The translations under genes and the position numbers were made by a program. The notes under the pieces were generated by a model. The model saw only the letters and a program-made list of their open reading frames with translations, was not told the origin of the DNA and did no database searches. From contig NW_006767433.1 of assembly GCF_000264995.1 (NCBI RefSeq), positions 4,198,967 through 4,262,966 of the forward strand: 64,000 bases of DNA. The letters run 5' to 3'. Source of the stretch: Punctularia strigosozonata HHB-11173 SS5. Taxonomy: Eukaryota; Basidiomycota; Agaricomycetes; Corticiales; Punctulariaceae. Positions within the stretch are counted from its first letter, which is position 1. Every line of letters begins with the position of its first letter. Of the stretch, positions 23,380-35,189 are shown piece after piece.

Positions 23380-24770
23380 ATGGAGGGATTGCCGATTGAC
23401 ACGTCGCACCCCGCCGTCAGGGATTATCTGTCGTTGATACGGTAAGCTCACCGATCCTTTTCTTGCTTTGATGTCACCTGAACCCTTTATGCGGCCCCGG
23501 CAGACTGCAGGTGTTGACGCCGCTATCCTTACTGATTAACATAGCAACCGTGATGGTCTGTACGATTGTGGTTTCGCCCAGTCTTGGTATGCGCTCTACG
23601 TCGTAGCAACTTGCCCAACCATTTTCTGACAGCACAACGTTCGCTTTGTATAGACGAAATATCAAGAGAGTATCCTACCTCTCTGACCCCGAAGCCATGG
23701 ATGATCGCAGTCTACGTGGTCGCGGTCTATCTACTACAGGTCGGGTTCTGTCTACTGCTTGTGATCGCCAGGAAACCGGAAACGAAGGTAGGAAGTCGAC
23801 TCAGAGATGGACATATCATCTTTGAAACGAGTCTCACGCGTATCTCCAGCAAACCTTGATCAAAGGCGTTGGCCAGTCGTTGGTGTGGGCGAACTGGACA
23901 ATGGCGGGCTGGGCTGCTGCTTTCGTACGTGGTTACCCTGCCCGATAACATGCCTGAGACCTGAACCACCTTCTACAGCTATTGCAGCAATTCCTCGTTG
24001 CTACCGTACTTGTGGGAATCACCACACTGATTCTGCTGCTCTCCAACCTCGTGAGTATCATATATAGTTTCATCACATGAGCTGGAGTAGACTGATTGTG
24101 CTCAGAAACTCCTCTGGTTGTATCCGCCCACCAACAAGCGACCTATTGATACCGCTTTGATTCATGCTCCGTTGCGCCTCTTCCTTATACTACCTTTTGG
24201 TCTGCTGCTGTGGCAATCCCTTTTGTGAGTAGTGATCTTAACTCGTTATTTGTGAACCGCTCTGATTATCGTCGATTTTCCCAACTAGCATCACCATTGG
24301 TTACTCATGGAACCCTGGCACACCTCAACATTATGCGAGGCACCAATGGGCCGGCTTTGGTGTCGTCATAGGTAGCGGAGCAGCGACCATGCACCGCGGA
24401 TGCACAGCTGACAGCCGATCACGTCAGGCTTCAATATTCTCAGCCTTCTCATCGTCATATTCCGTCGCGACGTCGTATGGTGCGCCGGAGCAACATGGCT
24501 GGCTGCCAGCCTTTGGAGCCAAACTCCCAAGCCCATGCCAATACAGGTCGGTCGAGTATCGTTATGCTATGACGCGTTGACTCACGAACGTGGCATGGCT
24601 AGACCACGGAAACGGTGTTTACCGTCGTGCATCCCGTTGCGCTTGCCTGCGCAACGTTGTATCTTTTCCTGCGTCACAAGGACCGGCGCCAGGAGGATGA
24701 AGAGCCGAGTCACGGCCCGATTCATCTGCCGCCGGACGCGGAGAACGGTGCGTCCGGCAACTTGGGTTAA
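23380..24770 (+). CDS. Multi-pass membrane protein (possibly DUF1774 family)
   Basis: The ATG at 23380 gives MEGLPIDTSHPAVRDYLSLI. Spliced exons encode several hydrophobic segments: LLINIATVMVCTIVVSP, MIAVYVVAVYLLQVGFCLLL, the conserved-looking WANWTMAGWAAAF, FLVATVLVGITTLILLL, LFLILPFGLLLW, then WAGFGVVIG, ILSLLIVIFRRDVVWC and TVFTVVHPVALACATLYLFL. That is about seven membrane spans. A short hydrophilic tail ends GASGNLG at a TAA at 24768-24770. From memory this pattern (NWTMAGW, H-WAGFG, R-DVVWC) fits the fungal DUF1774 membrane proteins, whose role is unknown. At least six short introns. The membrane topology is secure; the family name is tentative. Confidence 0.7.
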
Positions 24771-25157
24771 AATGCTCGACCTGGGCTAATCGGTTTATTT
24801 GAATCACTCTCACTAGCTGCAAACGGCGGAGGGCACAGTAATGGACCAAGGGAAGTGGATGCGCAGGCTGTTTGGGGATGAAGTAGGCTTGATGCATGGA
24901 TGACAGGATGCCGAAAGAGCGTGTATGACGTGCTAGTCGACTGCAGTACTGTATCATGATGTCTAATATACCGCATCCATCTCGCTGGAGTACGTTGCAA
25001 AGCCATGCAGCGGCGCTCACGAGCTATCCGGATTCCTGAAAGAGATGAGTACTTTCGTTGCTCAATGGCCAGAGACTAGTGTGCAAGCCTGACACTAGTC
25101 ACTGACAAAGCAAGCTTGATTCCACGTGATGCGCGTTTCGGAGAATGGCGAGTCGTG
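24771..25157. other. Intergenic region upstream of SCC3
   Basis: No gene recognised. The promoter-proximal part of the SCC3 gene begins at its right end. Confidence 0.4.
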
Positions 25158-25212
25158 ACGCGTGACGCCGGAAACGCGTGGCTTTTGCTGATTGCGCCTT
25201 CCGAGAACGCGT
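25158..25212 (+). promoter_or_regulatory. Three MluI cell-cycle boxes (ACGCGT) before SCC3
   Basis: ACGCGT occurs at 25158-25163, 25174-25179 and 25207-25212, all within 90 bp of the SCC3 start codon. This hexamer is the core of the MCB element bound by the fungal MBF complex, which drives G1/S transcription. Cohesin genes are known MBF-type targets in yeasts. That they act this way here is inferred. Confidence 0.6.
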
Positions 25213-25244
25213 TCAACGCGGGTCGACCAACGCCCCAGCACGAC

Positions 25245-28200
25245 ATGTCCGACACAGATACCCCCTCGGCACCGCGCCGCTCCCAGCGCGAACGCAAGCA
25301 GGCTCAGCCATTCAATGCCCGTAAGTTTCCCGCCCTATTTGAATAGGGATCGCGTCGTGTGCTAAGGTCGTAACCCCTGAAGCAACCAGCTCACTCGAGA
25401 GTGCAGGCAAGCGGAAACGCGACGACGCCGACGTCGACACCGATGAGGATGGCGAAGAGTCAGACGGAGGAGATGCTGCCGCCGAGGAGGAGGCCGAATA
25501 CGACGCGCCGAAGAAGCAGCCCAAGGCAACGCCCAAAGCTAAGAAGAAGCGTGTTGCGGCAGAGGGGGAGGCAGCAGCCCCGACCCCAAAGAAATCGCGT
25601 ACGACCAGGGCTCCGGGAACTACAAAGACTGCGGTACCTAAAGGCGCACGAAGGGGACGCAAGGCGCAAACAAGGGCTGACGACGCGTTCGACCCGGAAG
25701 CGGTCGCAAAAGAGTCCAAAATCAATCCGGATAATCATCTATTCAGTGCGCGAAGCTTTAATTGACGCCGACTGGCATGGCGGCTGATATCAGACGTTTC
25801 GTTTAGACGCGATCATGAACCCATCATCTGCGCTCCAGTCCAAGGTGGAAGACTTCCTTGAATCGCTTGCCCAGACCCCCGGGCCCGCCCAAGCAGAACT
25901 CATCAGCTGCATCCTTCGCGCCTGCGGCTGCAACGACGTTGTGGACGAGCACATGGCCGTCGACTACGACGGCGTCGTTGACGCTCTCGATAATATGACA
26001 GAGGCTATCAAGCAGGACGACACCATACCCTACCCGCTCACTTCCAAGCTTGCTATCTTCAAGCGCTTCAGACGCTCGCTCTCCGAGTTTTTGTCCCGCC
26101 TCATCGTGTCCGCACACGACCTCGACTCGCTCTACACCACCGATATCATGTCCACGCTCCAGACCTGGGTTGTGGCCATGTCTTCGTCGCCCGTTAGGTC
26201 CGTGCGACACACTGCGACGGTGGTGGCGCTAGAGATGGAGAGCGCCCTGTGTGAAGTAGCAGCGAGGGTGGAGAAGGAGGCCGAGATCGTCGCTCGGCAA
26301 CGTGAAGGCGAGCGCAAGCGCAAAGGCAAAGAAAAAAGCAAAGAGACGAACAAGGATCTCGAGGCCAGAGCCGACGAAATCCGCCAGCGCAGGGATGCGC
26401 TCGCGGAGTACCTCAAGGAGATCATCGATGGGTACGTACGCTCCGACAAACCGCGTGCATATATGCACATAATTGATCCACAATTGGACCCACAGCGTTT
26501 TCGTCCACCGTTACCGTGACCTTGACCCGCTCATTCGATCCGAATGCGTCCGTTCTTTGGGACGCTGGTTCTCGCTACATCCCTCCCACTTCCTTGACTC
26601 CTCTTACCTCCGCTACATCGGTTGGGTCCTCTCCGACTCCTCAACGCCGGTCCGATTGTCCGCCTTACATGCCCTTTCCGAGGCTTACAAGCAGGAGGAG
26701 TACATCAGCTCTATGCACCACTTCACGGAACGATTCTCGCCTCGCCTCCTCGAGATGGCGCGGCGGGACACGGAGACCGGCGTAAGGGTGGCCGCGGTGG
26801 AGATCTTGGAGGCCATCGATGGACATGGGCTACTCGACGAGGAGAAGAGGGAGAGGCTTTGCGTGTTGGTGTATGATCGGGAGCCGCGAGTTAGGAGGGT
26901 GGTGAGCGGGTTCGTGCAGGGCGTATGGTCGGAGAAGGTCGAGGAGCGGCTGGTGGGGCGCAAAGCCGACGAAGCGGAGAAAAAGATGGCGGGGGTGAAG
27001 GCCCTGGCCGAGCTACTGGTTGAGTGGGGGAGGGCCTTGGACCGGGAGGGAAAGGAGACGGAGGAGGACACCAGCAGCGCCCTGGATCAGGACGTAGACG
27101 CAGACGAGAGTAGCCAGGGACAATCGGCGGTTCAAGGAACGGGGTGGACAAAGAAGAAGGCGATCGCCAGGTTGCTTTCATCAGAACAACGCGGCCGTAC
27201 AGCTCTCGCGGTCGAAGCGTTGTACGATGAAATCGAGGTCGTGAGCGACTGGGAAGCCCTGCTCGACATACTGTTGCTTGACCATTCGGCTGTTGGTAAC
27301 GGGGAAGCAGCACCCCGTGGGAAGGCGAGATCCAAGAAAGGGACGGGCAAGGGGAGCCAGGAGAAGGGGCCCGAGAAAGTGGTCGACGAGGCGTGGCGAC
27401 TGGAGGAAGTGGAAGAGAGCGTGGTTCTTGAGGCGCTAGTTGCTGCATTGAGAAAAGCCAAGGCGGAGAGTTCCAGCACAACGAAAAAGGTATCGCTAAT
27501 ATCTGCTTTTCACAGTTTCGGGACGCCGCTCACATATATATCCGAAGGGCGAGGAAGACACTGTCTCAGCGAACATTACTCGTGCGCTCATCAAGGGCCT
27601 CCCGCTCCTTTTCGTCAAGAACCAGACAGACGAAAAGCGAATCGCGCAGGTGCTACTCATTCCGCAGCTCATGGACCTCGACATGTACCTCGAAATGAGG
27701 ATGATGACGGCGTACTCTAGCCTATGGGACGACGTGACGAAGCAGTTCACCTCGCAGTCTTCGCCTACTGTCTTGAAGCACGCAGCGGGTACCATTCGCC
27801 ATCTCACCAACGCTACGTCCCTCGCCAACGCCAACTCGACCAAAGTACTGGAATTGGAGGACGACCTGGCGAGCGCATTGAGGAATGCGGTGGCGGGGAA
27901 GGAGGATCTGGAGGTAGCGAGCCTTGAAGGAGATGAGGTGCTGAGTCTCGGCGCAATGTGTGCACGGATATCTATCCTCGCGGGGGTCAGGGATATAGTG
28001 GGCTGGATGGAAGAGGACGAAGGAGGGAAGCAGAGCAAACCGTGGGACATAGTTTGCGCGTTGGCGGAACGAGGCCGTCTTGGGTATAAGGAAGAGGAGG
28101 CGGTGAGCTTCGCGCATTTCCAATCAGCAAGAACGCGTATTGATAATAATGCAGATGGTAAGCAGCGCTCTCGAAGTGCTCTCGTTCCACGTGATGTGGA

Positions 28201-30061
28201 AATCGAGAAGGTTAACAACCGCAGACGAGCCAACGCCTGAGGATGTTACGTTCAAGGAGGCCCTTGAAACGCAGCGCAATATGCTGGTAGAGAAACTGCT
28301 TGAGTACGCCGTCGGCACCCAGTCCAACACGGCAGAATTGGTAAAACGAACTGTGCGTGTGCCTCTTCCTCGGCTTCGATTGCTTGAGCACTCAAGTGAG
28401 GTGCAGGCCTTCACCTGGTTGCTGAACATTCACAACCTCTTCCATCCTGCCGGACCAGATGCAACCGGGTTACGGCTCGCGCTCGGTTCGATGGCGCTGC
28501 CTATGGAGGATGAAGTACAATATCGGTGCGCCGGATATATCCAAGCGGAGATCGAGCGTTACGCAGAGGATATCGAAGGGGATGGGGATTCCGATGAGGA
28601 GGAGTCGGATAAGTCCGACGACGAGGAGGAAACGCCTAGGAAAGCGTCCAAAAGCAAAAGGCGGAAGACCATTGCATCTACCCGAGGTAAAGCATTGTTT
28701 CTGTCTGAAGAGCTGATGATTAACGCCAATCACATAGACGCCGAAAGGTCAGACCGGGATCGTCTTGAGGAAGAATACGTCTTCCTTGAAGTCATCTCTA
28801 TTGTTTTGCGATCGATCACTCTGCGTGTCATGCACGTTCGCCATGGTGCCCTCATCTTGGCCCATTATGGCAGACTCGGACCCGTCTTCGATCAATGCTC
28901 AAAAACGATTATTGACGTGCTCAAGGAAGAGGGCATGTATAGGGAAAACGGAGCGGTCGTGGTAGAGGTCGTCACCCGAGCGATGGAAGAGGTCAGTGTC
29001 CATGTTACGTTGCTTTCGATTTGGACATGAATTCAATCCGACGCAGTCATTCAAGCTCGTGCTTGACGGCCTTGAGAAGACCGTTGATCACTGTGTCGCC
29101 CTCGCCAAAGTCCTGGCGACGTGTTTCCTGGTTCGTGGAGCACAACTCTCTGTCTTGCGCAAGCTCGATGCTTCGTTCATCGTCGAAATCCATACCACCC
29201 TGCTCTCCTGGCTCGGCAAAAGGCTCGGCGCGTACGAGTCAAGCAAGAACAAGCGCTTGCTTGAGACCACTATTTCTCTCTTCAGGCCACTTGCATCGTT
29301 GGTTATAGGCGTCGACAGCCAAGATGCACTGAATATGTAAATTTCTCTACATATTTCTACTTGTCTACGTTCCTGACCGCTCGAGTAGCAAAGCACATTT
29401 AGACCAAATCATTGCTCAGGCGAAACTAGAGATATCACCCACGGCGAAGGCCTGGGAAGCGGCTCGCGCGTACGAGAAGAGACTCAGCACGGCAATGTCC
29501 AAGGAGAAGGGTTTGTGGTCTTTGGCTATTGGACCATGCGCACAATATCTCATTATCAACGGTTCAGGTGCCCTCGGTAATGCGCGGAAGGGTCGACGAA
29601 AGAATGCCAAATCTGCGGAGGAGGTTATCACAGATGAGGAAGGCTTGGGAAATGCAGCAGAGCCTGAGGAAGTGCTGGCCGTGCGGGAAAAGTCCCGCCC
29701 CAAGCCTCGTCCCAGGCGAGCTGCGCGATTGGCAAACGCTAGCACCACCTCGAACGCGGACGCAGTGGAGGAGGAAGAGGTCGGCGAGACGCCGGAGGAG
29801 GAACAGACGCCCACTCGGAAGCGTCCATCAACTCGCAAGCCCAGGACACCGGCGAAGAGAGTTAACACACCTCCGGTGTCAGGATCGCTCAGCAATGGAC
29901 ATCTGCAATCCTCAACGCGAGCGCGCAAGCGCGGTCGTTCGCCGGAAGAGGAGGCTCGCGAAAGTGCGGAACCTGAAGCTCTGTCTTTGCCCTCATCACC
30001 CGCCTCCCAGGCGACTCAGCTCAATGAAGTTGTAATAAAGCGAAAACGCGCCCGTCATTAA
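25245..30061 (+). CDS. SCC3: Cohesin subunit SCC3/SA (STAG-domain protein)
   Basis: Core subunit of the cohesin ring regulator, needed for sister-chromatid cohesion and DNA loading. The ATG at 25245 gives MSDTDTPSAPRRSQRERKQA. A basic/acidic tail domain is split by an 87-bp intron, and a second intron leads to NAIMNPSSALQSKVEDFLES. The STAG region follows (LTSKLAIFKRFRRSLSEFLS, VRHTATVVALEME), then the stromalin-conserved block: FVHRYRDLDPLIRSECVRSL, GWFSLHPSHFLDSSYLRYIG-type sequence, and VRLSALHALSEAY. HEAT-like helices run on through many exons. The C-terminus is disordered, charged and Lys/Arg-rich, ending IKRKRARH. The predicted length of well over 1,200 residues fits SA proteins. Three MCB boxes precede it, and it converges with the Uds1-like gene. 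Confidence 0.9.
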
Positions 30062-30068
30062 AACATAT

Positions 30069-30085
30069 GAGAGAGAGAGAGAGAG
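30069..30085. repeat. GA microsatellite
   Basis: Eight GA units just downstream of the SCC3 stop codon, in its 3' untranslated region. Confidence 0.8.
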
Positions 30086-30319
30086 GGTGTAGACATTATT
30101 TGTCATCTTTATTCTGCTCATGTTGTCGCTTTGCTATCTCCCGCAATCATGTAAACGAACGAAGCACGGATTGAATGCAAAATATATTTGTAGTGCATCT
30201 AATAAATTAGTGTGCAAAGGTACGGGCAAGTGCTGATATGCTATGCATGCAAAGAACGAGTGTGATAATGTGCACAGAACGAAACAGGTATGATGTACAA
30301 ATGAATGTGGATGCGAATT

Positions 30320-33300
30320 TCATGGTATCATGCCCATGGTTGCCAACATAGCCCGACCCTATCAGGAAACCCGTTAGCTTGAGTGACGCTGAACAACTTA
30401 GAGAAGAGGCACGTACCTCAGGGTCAATTGCTTTGGCAAACCCGGGAGTCGGAGGCAACGATGCTGGTCTATCACTCCCTTCAACAGATTTCGGCCGGGA
30501 GGTGAACGACCCAGAACCTGATTGCCGCACGGACTGAGAGCGGGGACGGCCACGCTGACGATTGTCTTGAGTCGCTAAACCGAGCATGGCGTATAGCTCT
30601 TTCTGTGCCTCGATCATCGCATTCGCTTCGACGTCCGAGGCCGGAGTGGCATCACCAGAGGCTGCGTATCAAATCCGACAATCAGCGATTATTCGAAAGG
30701 CATTATTTCATCCAAGAACTCACCGTAAGATCCCCGGGTAGGAACATCGCTGGTCCTCACGGAGGGACGCGGCACTGGAGGTACCGGGGGGATGATATCC
30801 GAGTACATGGTCGATCTCGAGGTCGACGGTCCAGCAGAACTGGGCGCGTACGCACTTCCCATGGACGACCTCATGCTACGGCGCACCGAGCCCGATGTGC
30901 GCAAGCCCGCCCTGGCCGCCCTCACGCTGTTCTTTCGAACCATCGTGACGCGGCTGGACCTGCCTCCGGAAACCTTCACCGAAGCAGGGATGACGCTCTC
31001 CTCCATCAACTTCTCATTGAGCGTGTCGAACTCTTGCGCCACGTCCTCTGCCTGCCTCCACGCTTCGTCGCGCTCCGTTTCCAGCTGGGCAACCTGCTGT
31101 CGCAGGGCCTGCGTCTCCGCAACTTGGCTCAGGAAGCTGGTGTTGAGCTTGCGCAAGGCCATCGCAAGCGCGCTGTAGGAATGAACATCTCGTAACCTGT
31201 TCAGCTGCGTGATCTGGTCCGTGACGATATAGAGCTCTTCGCTAAGCTGATCGAGGGTGGCGGAAACCTCGGCGAGCTCTTGCGCGGTTCGTTGGACTAG
31301 CGCTAGGTCGCTTGACCCAGACGTAAGGGAGTCGAACAAGGTCGCACGCTTTCGCACGGATATTTTGTACTTGGTCTTGAGATCCTTACTCAGTAGCTTG
31401 AGGCGACGCAGTTCATCTGGGATCTCCACGTCCAACGTGTCCAGCGGAAGCAGACGGATCGAAGAAGCCTCCGCAGACTGCTTGATAGCCCTTGACACGA
31501 TCGCTTGCAATTGAGACGAGGTGAATGTCCACTTCGCTGCTTCGAGAGTCAAGCCCTTCCACTCCACCACTGAGGGCTCAAATTTGGGCGTGGGGACGTG
31601 TACAGACGCAGACGCATTGCGCTGGCCGCTCAGGCTGCTCCCGGTCATGTTTCTGCTTCCCGGGGTGCTAGTCACGGACGAAACGGAGCCATTGCGTTCT
31701 CTGTTAGTGATATTTGCCATAGCGCTCGGTCTCCTGGGCCCGAGTGGCGCTCTCGCACGAGTCCGGCGACTGTCAGGGGAACCAGGCTTCGAAGGCGAGC
31801 TAGCAATTGACGAGATCATAGGCGACCGAGGGGAGCTGGCCGAGGTAGGCACCGCTGGTTCGGTTATGGACCGCCCAAAGGCCGGCGGGGTTCGCCCGTC
31901 GGGTTGCACGGAAGCAGCGGGGGGAGCAGGCGCCACGGGTTGCACAGGTACGGCGGGAGCTTCGCTCTGGACTGCCGCTTCGTAGGGCGGCGGAGGAACG
32001 AACGTCGTGGACTCTGGCGATAATGATCGGATGGAAGGGAACGCTGACAACCGGGAGGTGTCTGGTACTGTACGAGGGGGTGTTGGTCTGGCAGGCACCG
32101 TGGTAGGAGCAACGAGATCCGCCTGGGACGATCCTGGGCCCGGAAGTTCTGCGTCCTCTGTGGTATTTACATTTATTGTCGACTGTAATGCATCTGCAAG
32201 CGGATCGCGGAATGTGCTCGCATTGCTCGGGCCAGCGACGTCATTGGGCCTCGCAGCAGGATCCGGTGTGATAGGCAGCGCTTTCGGGGGCATGGGTAAG
32301 GGAGAACGACCCCTGACTCGCTCGGGAGATGGGTCACGACTGGAGAGGTGTAGCTCGGATGGAGCAGGCGACCGTGAGCGAGATTGGGAAGCTCTGCTGC
32401 TTTCTGCGCCCAGACCCACTCCCGGTAGAGGTTTACGAGGTAATGGACGAGGAGAGGAGGAGCGAGAGCTCGGCGCATCGACGGAAGACGCTCGACTGTG
32501 TTGCGCCAGTAGCAAAGAGGCTGTGGAACCCACCAGCTGCAATGTCTGGCCAGCGTTTGCCTGCGCGGGTGAGCGCTCCACAGTGACGGGAGAGCTCCGC
32601 AGCGGAGTTCCCGGCAGGCTGAGCGAAGGGGGCAGAGGTGGAGGCGGTAAAGACTCCGCTTGTTTTTCGTCTTCATCTTCGTCCTCGAGCTCTTCTACAG
32701 AAGCAGGAATCATCTGCCTTGTCATCCCCGACGCCTTCGACGCCGTCGCCGACCTCGCTAAACGTGGTCGTCGGAACGAGCTCCCCCGATCCTGTGCCAC
32801 CGTCATCGACCGCGCCAGTGGCCGGCTTTCGTCCATGGTCATCTCGAATGCGATCGGCAGGGATCCTTCGCCACCGAACGTGATGACCGGGCCTTGAGCG
32901 CCTTCGGTGCCGGGCGACCACAGCGGACTGAAGGCGCTGGGCGTCTCCGGAAAGCGCTGGTCACGCGCTGGAGCGCTACCGCTCCCGCTCCCGGCGGACG
33001 GCGATGTGCCGTCGGTCTCAGTGCCGTCGGAAAGGGTGATATTGTACAAGTTGAAGTCCTTGGAGTCGCGCACGACAGTGATAGGATTCGGCGTGCTACC
33101 CGATCGCTGGCGGTTGAACACCGCTTTGGCCGATGGACCGATGGGTAAGAGCATAGTGTCCAGTAGATCCGGGGAGGCCCGTGAATCGTCGATGGCGACG
33201 TGCTGGGACTGGCTCGCGCGAGCCGAGGAAACCGTGCTGGACCTGCTGTATGCCGAACTGGGAACGGACGGCAATTGGCTCCGAATGCGCGCAGGTTGGA

Positions 33301-35189
33301 GGCTGGATGAGCGCGAGCTTTCGTTCATGCGCCTCTGTAGAGCGGTACTGTTCTCTCCCAAAGGGAGCAATATCCTGTTTGATACGCGTTTGCCACCTCT
33401 CTTAGTAGAGGGCATATCAGTGCTCGTTCCTGTACGAACGAGGTCAGCTAACCCATGTGCTGAGACGACGGCATGCTCACGAGAGTTGCGGGTCGATGAT
33501 CTGCTGTGGGTTGACAAAGTGCCCTTCCCACCGTTCACGCTCGACCGCGGGGAGCGCGTCACTCTGACACGAGAAGACCTCGGCGAAGGAGTGGCGTATT
33601 CATCGAGAATGTGGTTGAGATAGTCATTCGAGCCAGAAGATGAGGGTTCCCCCGTAGACCGTCGAGTCACCTGTCGTTCTGGCGTGGCCGGTCCAGAGCG
33701 CGACTTCCTCTTCAAGGACCCCTGCGATGGCAACGGGGATCCTTGCTCGCTGCTACCATAGTATGACGCCGAGCTTGGCACTTGGTCCAGCGTTGCGCTG
33801 TTCGGCAAGCTTTTCATGGGCGTGTTGGGCGCGGACGGCCCTGACGGCGCGGGTGAGTCGACCTCGCTGATGCGGGATACTGGACGGGGGTACGAGTAGC
33901 CAGTTTCGGGCTTCTCGGCGTTGCCGTTGCCGTTGCTGCGCGATAGGCTTGACAGGCTCGACCGCCGCTTGACCTCGGCGCTCTTGAGCGGCTGCTCCCG
34001 CGCGTCGGACCCGCGCCGTATCCGCGCGCCCGAACCCACGCCAATCATCAGGCCGAGCTCGGGCGTAGCGGGCATGCTCGGCAGCGGCGGAACGGGGGGT
34101 ACGTCGAGTCCGCCTGACGGGAGAGGGCTGAAATCGCTGCCCATGCTCGCCTTGCTAAGCCGCCAGTAGGGCGAGTTCAATAACGGCTGATCACCGCGCG
34201 GAAGAGTGGCCGAGTCCTGGCGCACAAGACCGCTGCGGTGCCGCGAGCGCCGGTTTATATTCGTGTCATCCGGGAAAACGAAGGTGGAGGCCATCGCGCG
34301 CGCGAGCGTCGTGCCAGAGATGGCAGATAGCGCTTCCGCTGAGTCCATCGAAGCCGGGCGAGACCGCGCGCTGATCGGTGCGGCGGAGGGCAGGTTGGAC
34401 GCGCTCGCGCGTCGCGGCAGTTGGGCTCCGGAAGCGGGGATCCGAAGCGGCAGAGGCGCGTGTTTCCTGGACCCGCCGCGCAGATGCTGTTACACGGTGT
34501 TACGGGTGGTATTCATATGCAACATAGAAAATGACGGACCGATGGGTCGTGCCCTTCTTCAGACACAAATTCAACAAAATCCTGCTTGACATCAGCGCTA
34601 ATCTCTCTCTCGCAGTTTTGACGCGTGTAGTTACCTCGGTGGACTCGGGGCTAACGACGATCACATCCTCCACAGACGGACTTCCGAATGCTTCCGGGGA
34701 TCGCGCAGACATATCGCTCGTAGAAGCACTCGCTGTGGCCGTGCCCCACCCGCTCGCGCTCCCACTGCCGCTTCCGCTCGGCCCTGCGCTCCTCGGATCG
34801 CTCCCACTCTCCCAAGTCGCGGGGTCCTGAGTGTTCTTCACGGTGTCATCCGAAAACTTGCGGAGCGAGCTGTCTTGCGCGGACGGCTCGCGTTCGTGCA
34901 GCTCAGAGAAGGAGCGGGCCGAGGGCGCGTGGTTAAAGTCGACCTGGAGCCGGGAGGAGTCCGAGGGGGGCTGATTGTACTCGACGTAGTGCTCATACGC
35001 GAGCCGGACCTCGCCCGCGGTGGGCGGAGATGGATCGTAGCCGTCATAAGCGTCGTTGATGTCGAGGATGGCGGGGGAGACGAAGGAGGCAGGGGAGGGC
35101 GGGTTCGGGATGCGTCGCACGCCGGGGAGGGTGATGTTCTTGAGACCTTTGCGCTTGGAGATGAACGAGGAGAAGTATGACGAGGACAT
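30320..35189 (-). CDS. Large septation-type coiled-coil protein (Uds1-like)
   Basis: A roughly 1,570-residue protein. Exon 1 starts at 35189 (MSSYFSSFISKRKGLKNITL). It joins through a 43-bp intron (donor GTTGCA, near 34500) to the big exon at HLRGGSRK, which keeps phase. Most of the protein is disordered and Ser/Pro/Arg-rich. Near residues 1200-1400 lies a folded region: LTLEAAKWTFTSSQLQAIVS, then RAIKQSAEASSIRLLPL, LDVEIPDELRRLKLL, then coiled coil (LRQQVAQLETERDEAWRQ). This resembles the 'up-regulated during septation' (Uds1) family, a fungal domain linked to septum formation. Two further introns lead to the tail KELYAMLGLATQD and the last exon GRAMLATMGMIP, stop at 30320-30322. The family assignment is from pattern memory. 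Confidence 0.68.

Noticed and set aside
27496-28233. 245-codon minus-strand frame inside SCC3
   Set aside because: Lies antisense to coherent cohesin exons and is explained as their shadow.
32007-32897. 296-codon plus-strand frame opposite the Uds1-like gene
   Set aside because: Antisense shadow of the Ser/Pro-rich minus-strand exon. Low-complexity composition mirrors it.
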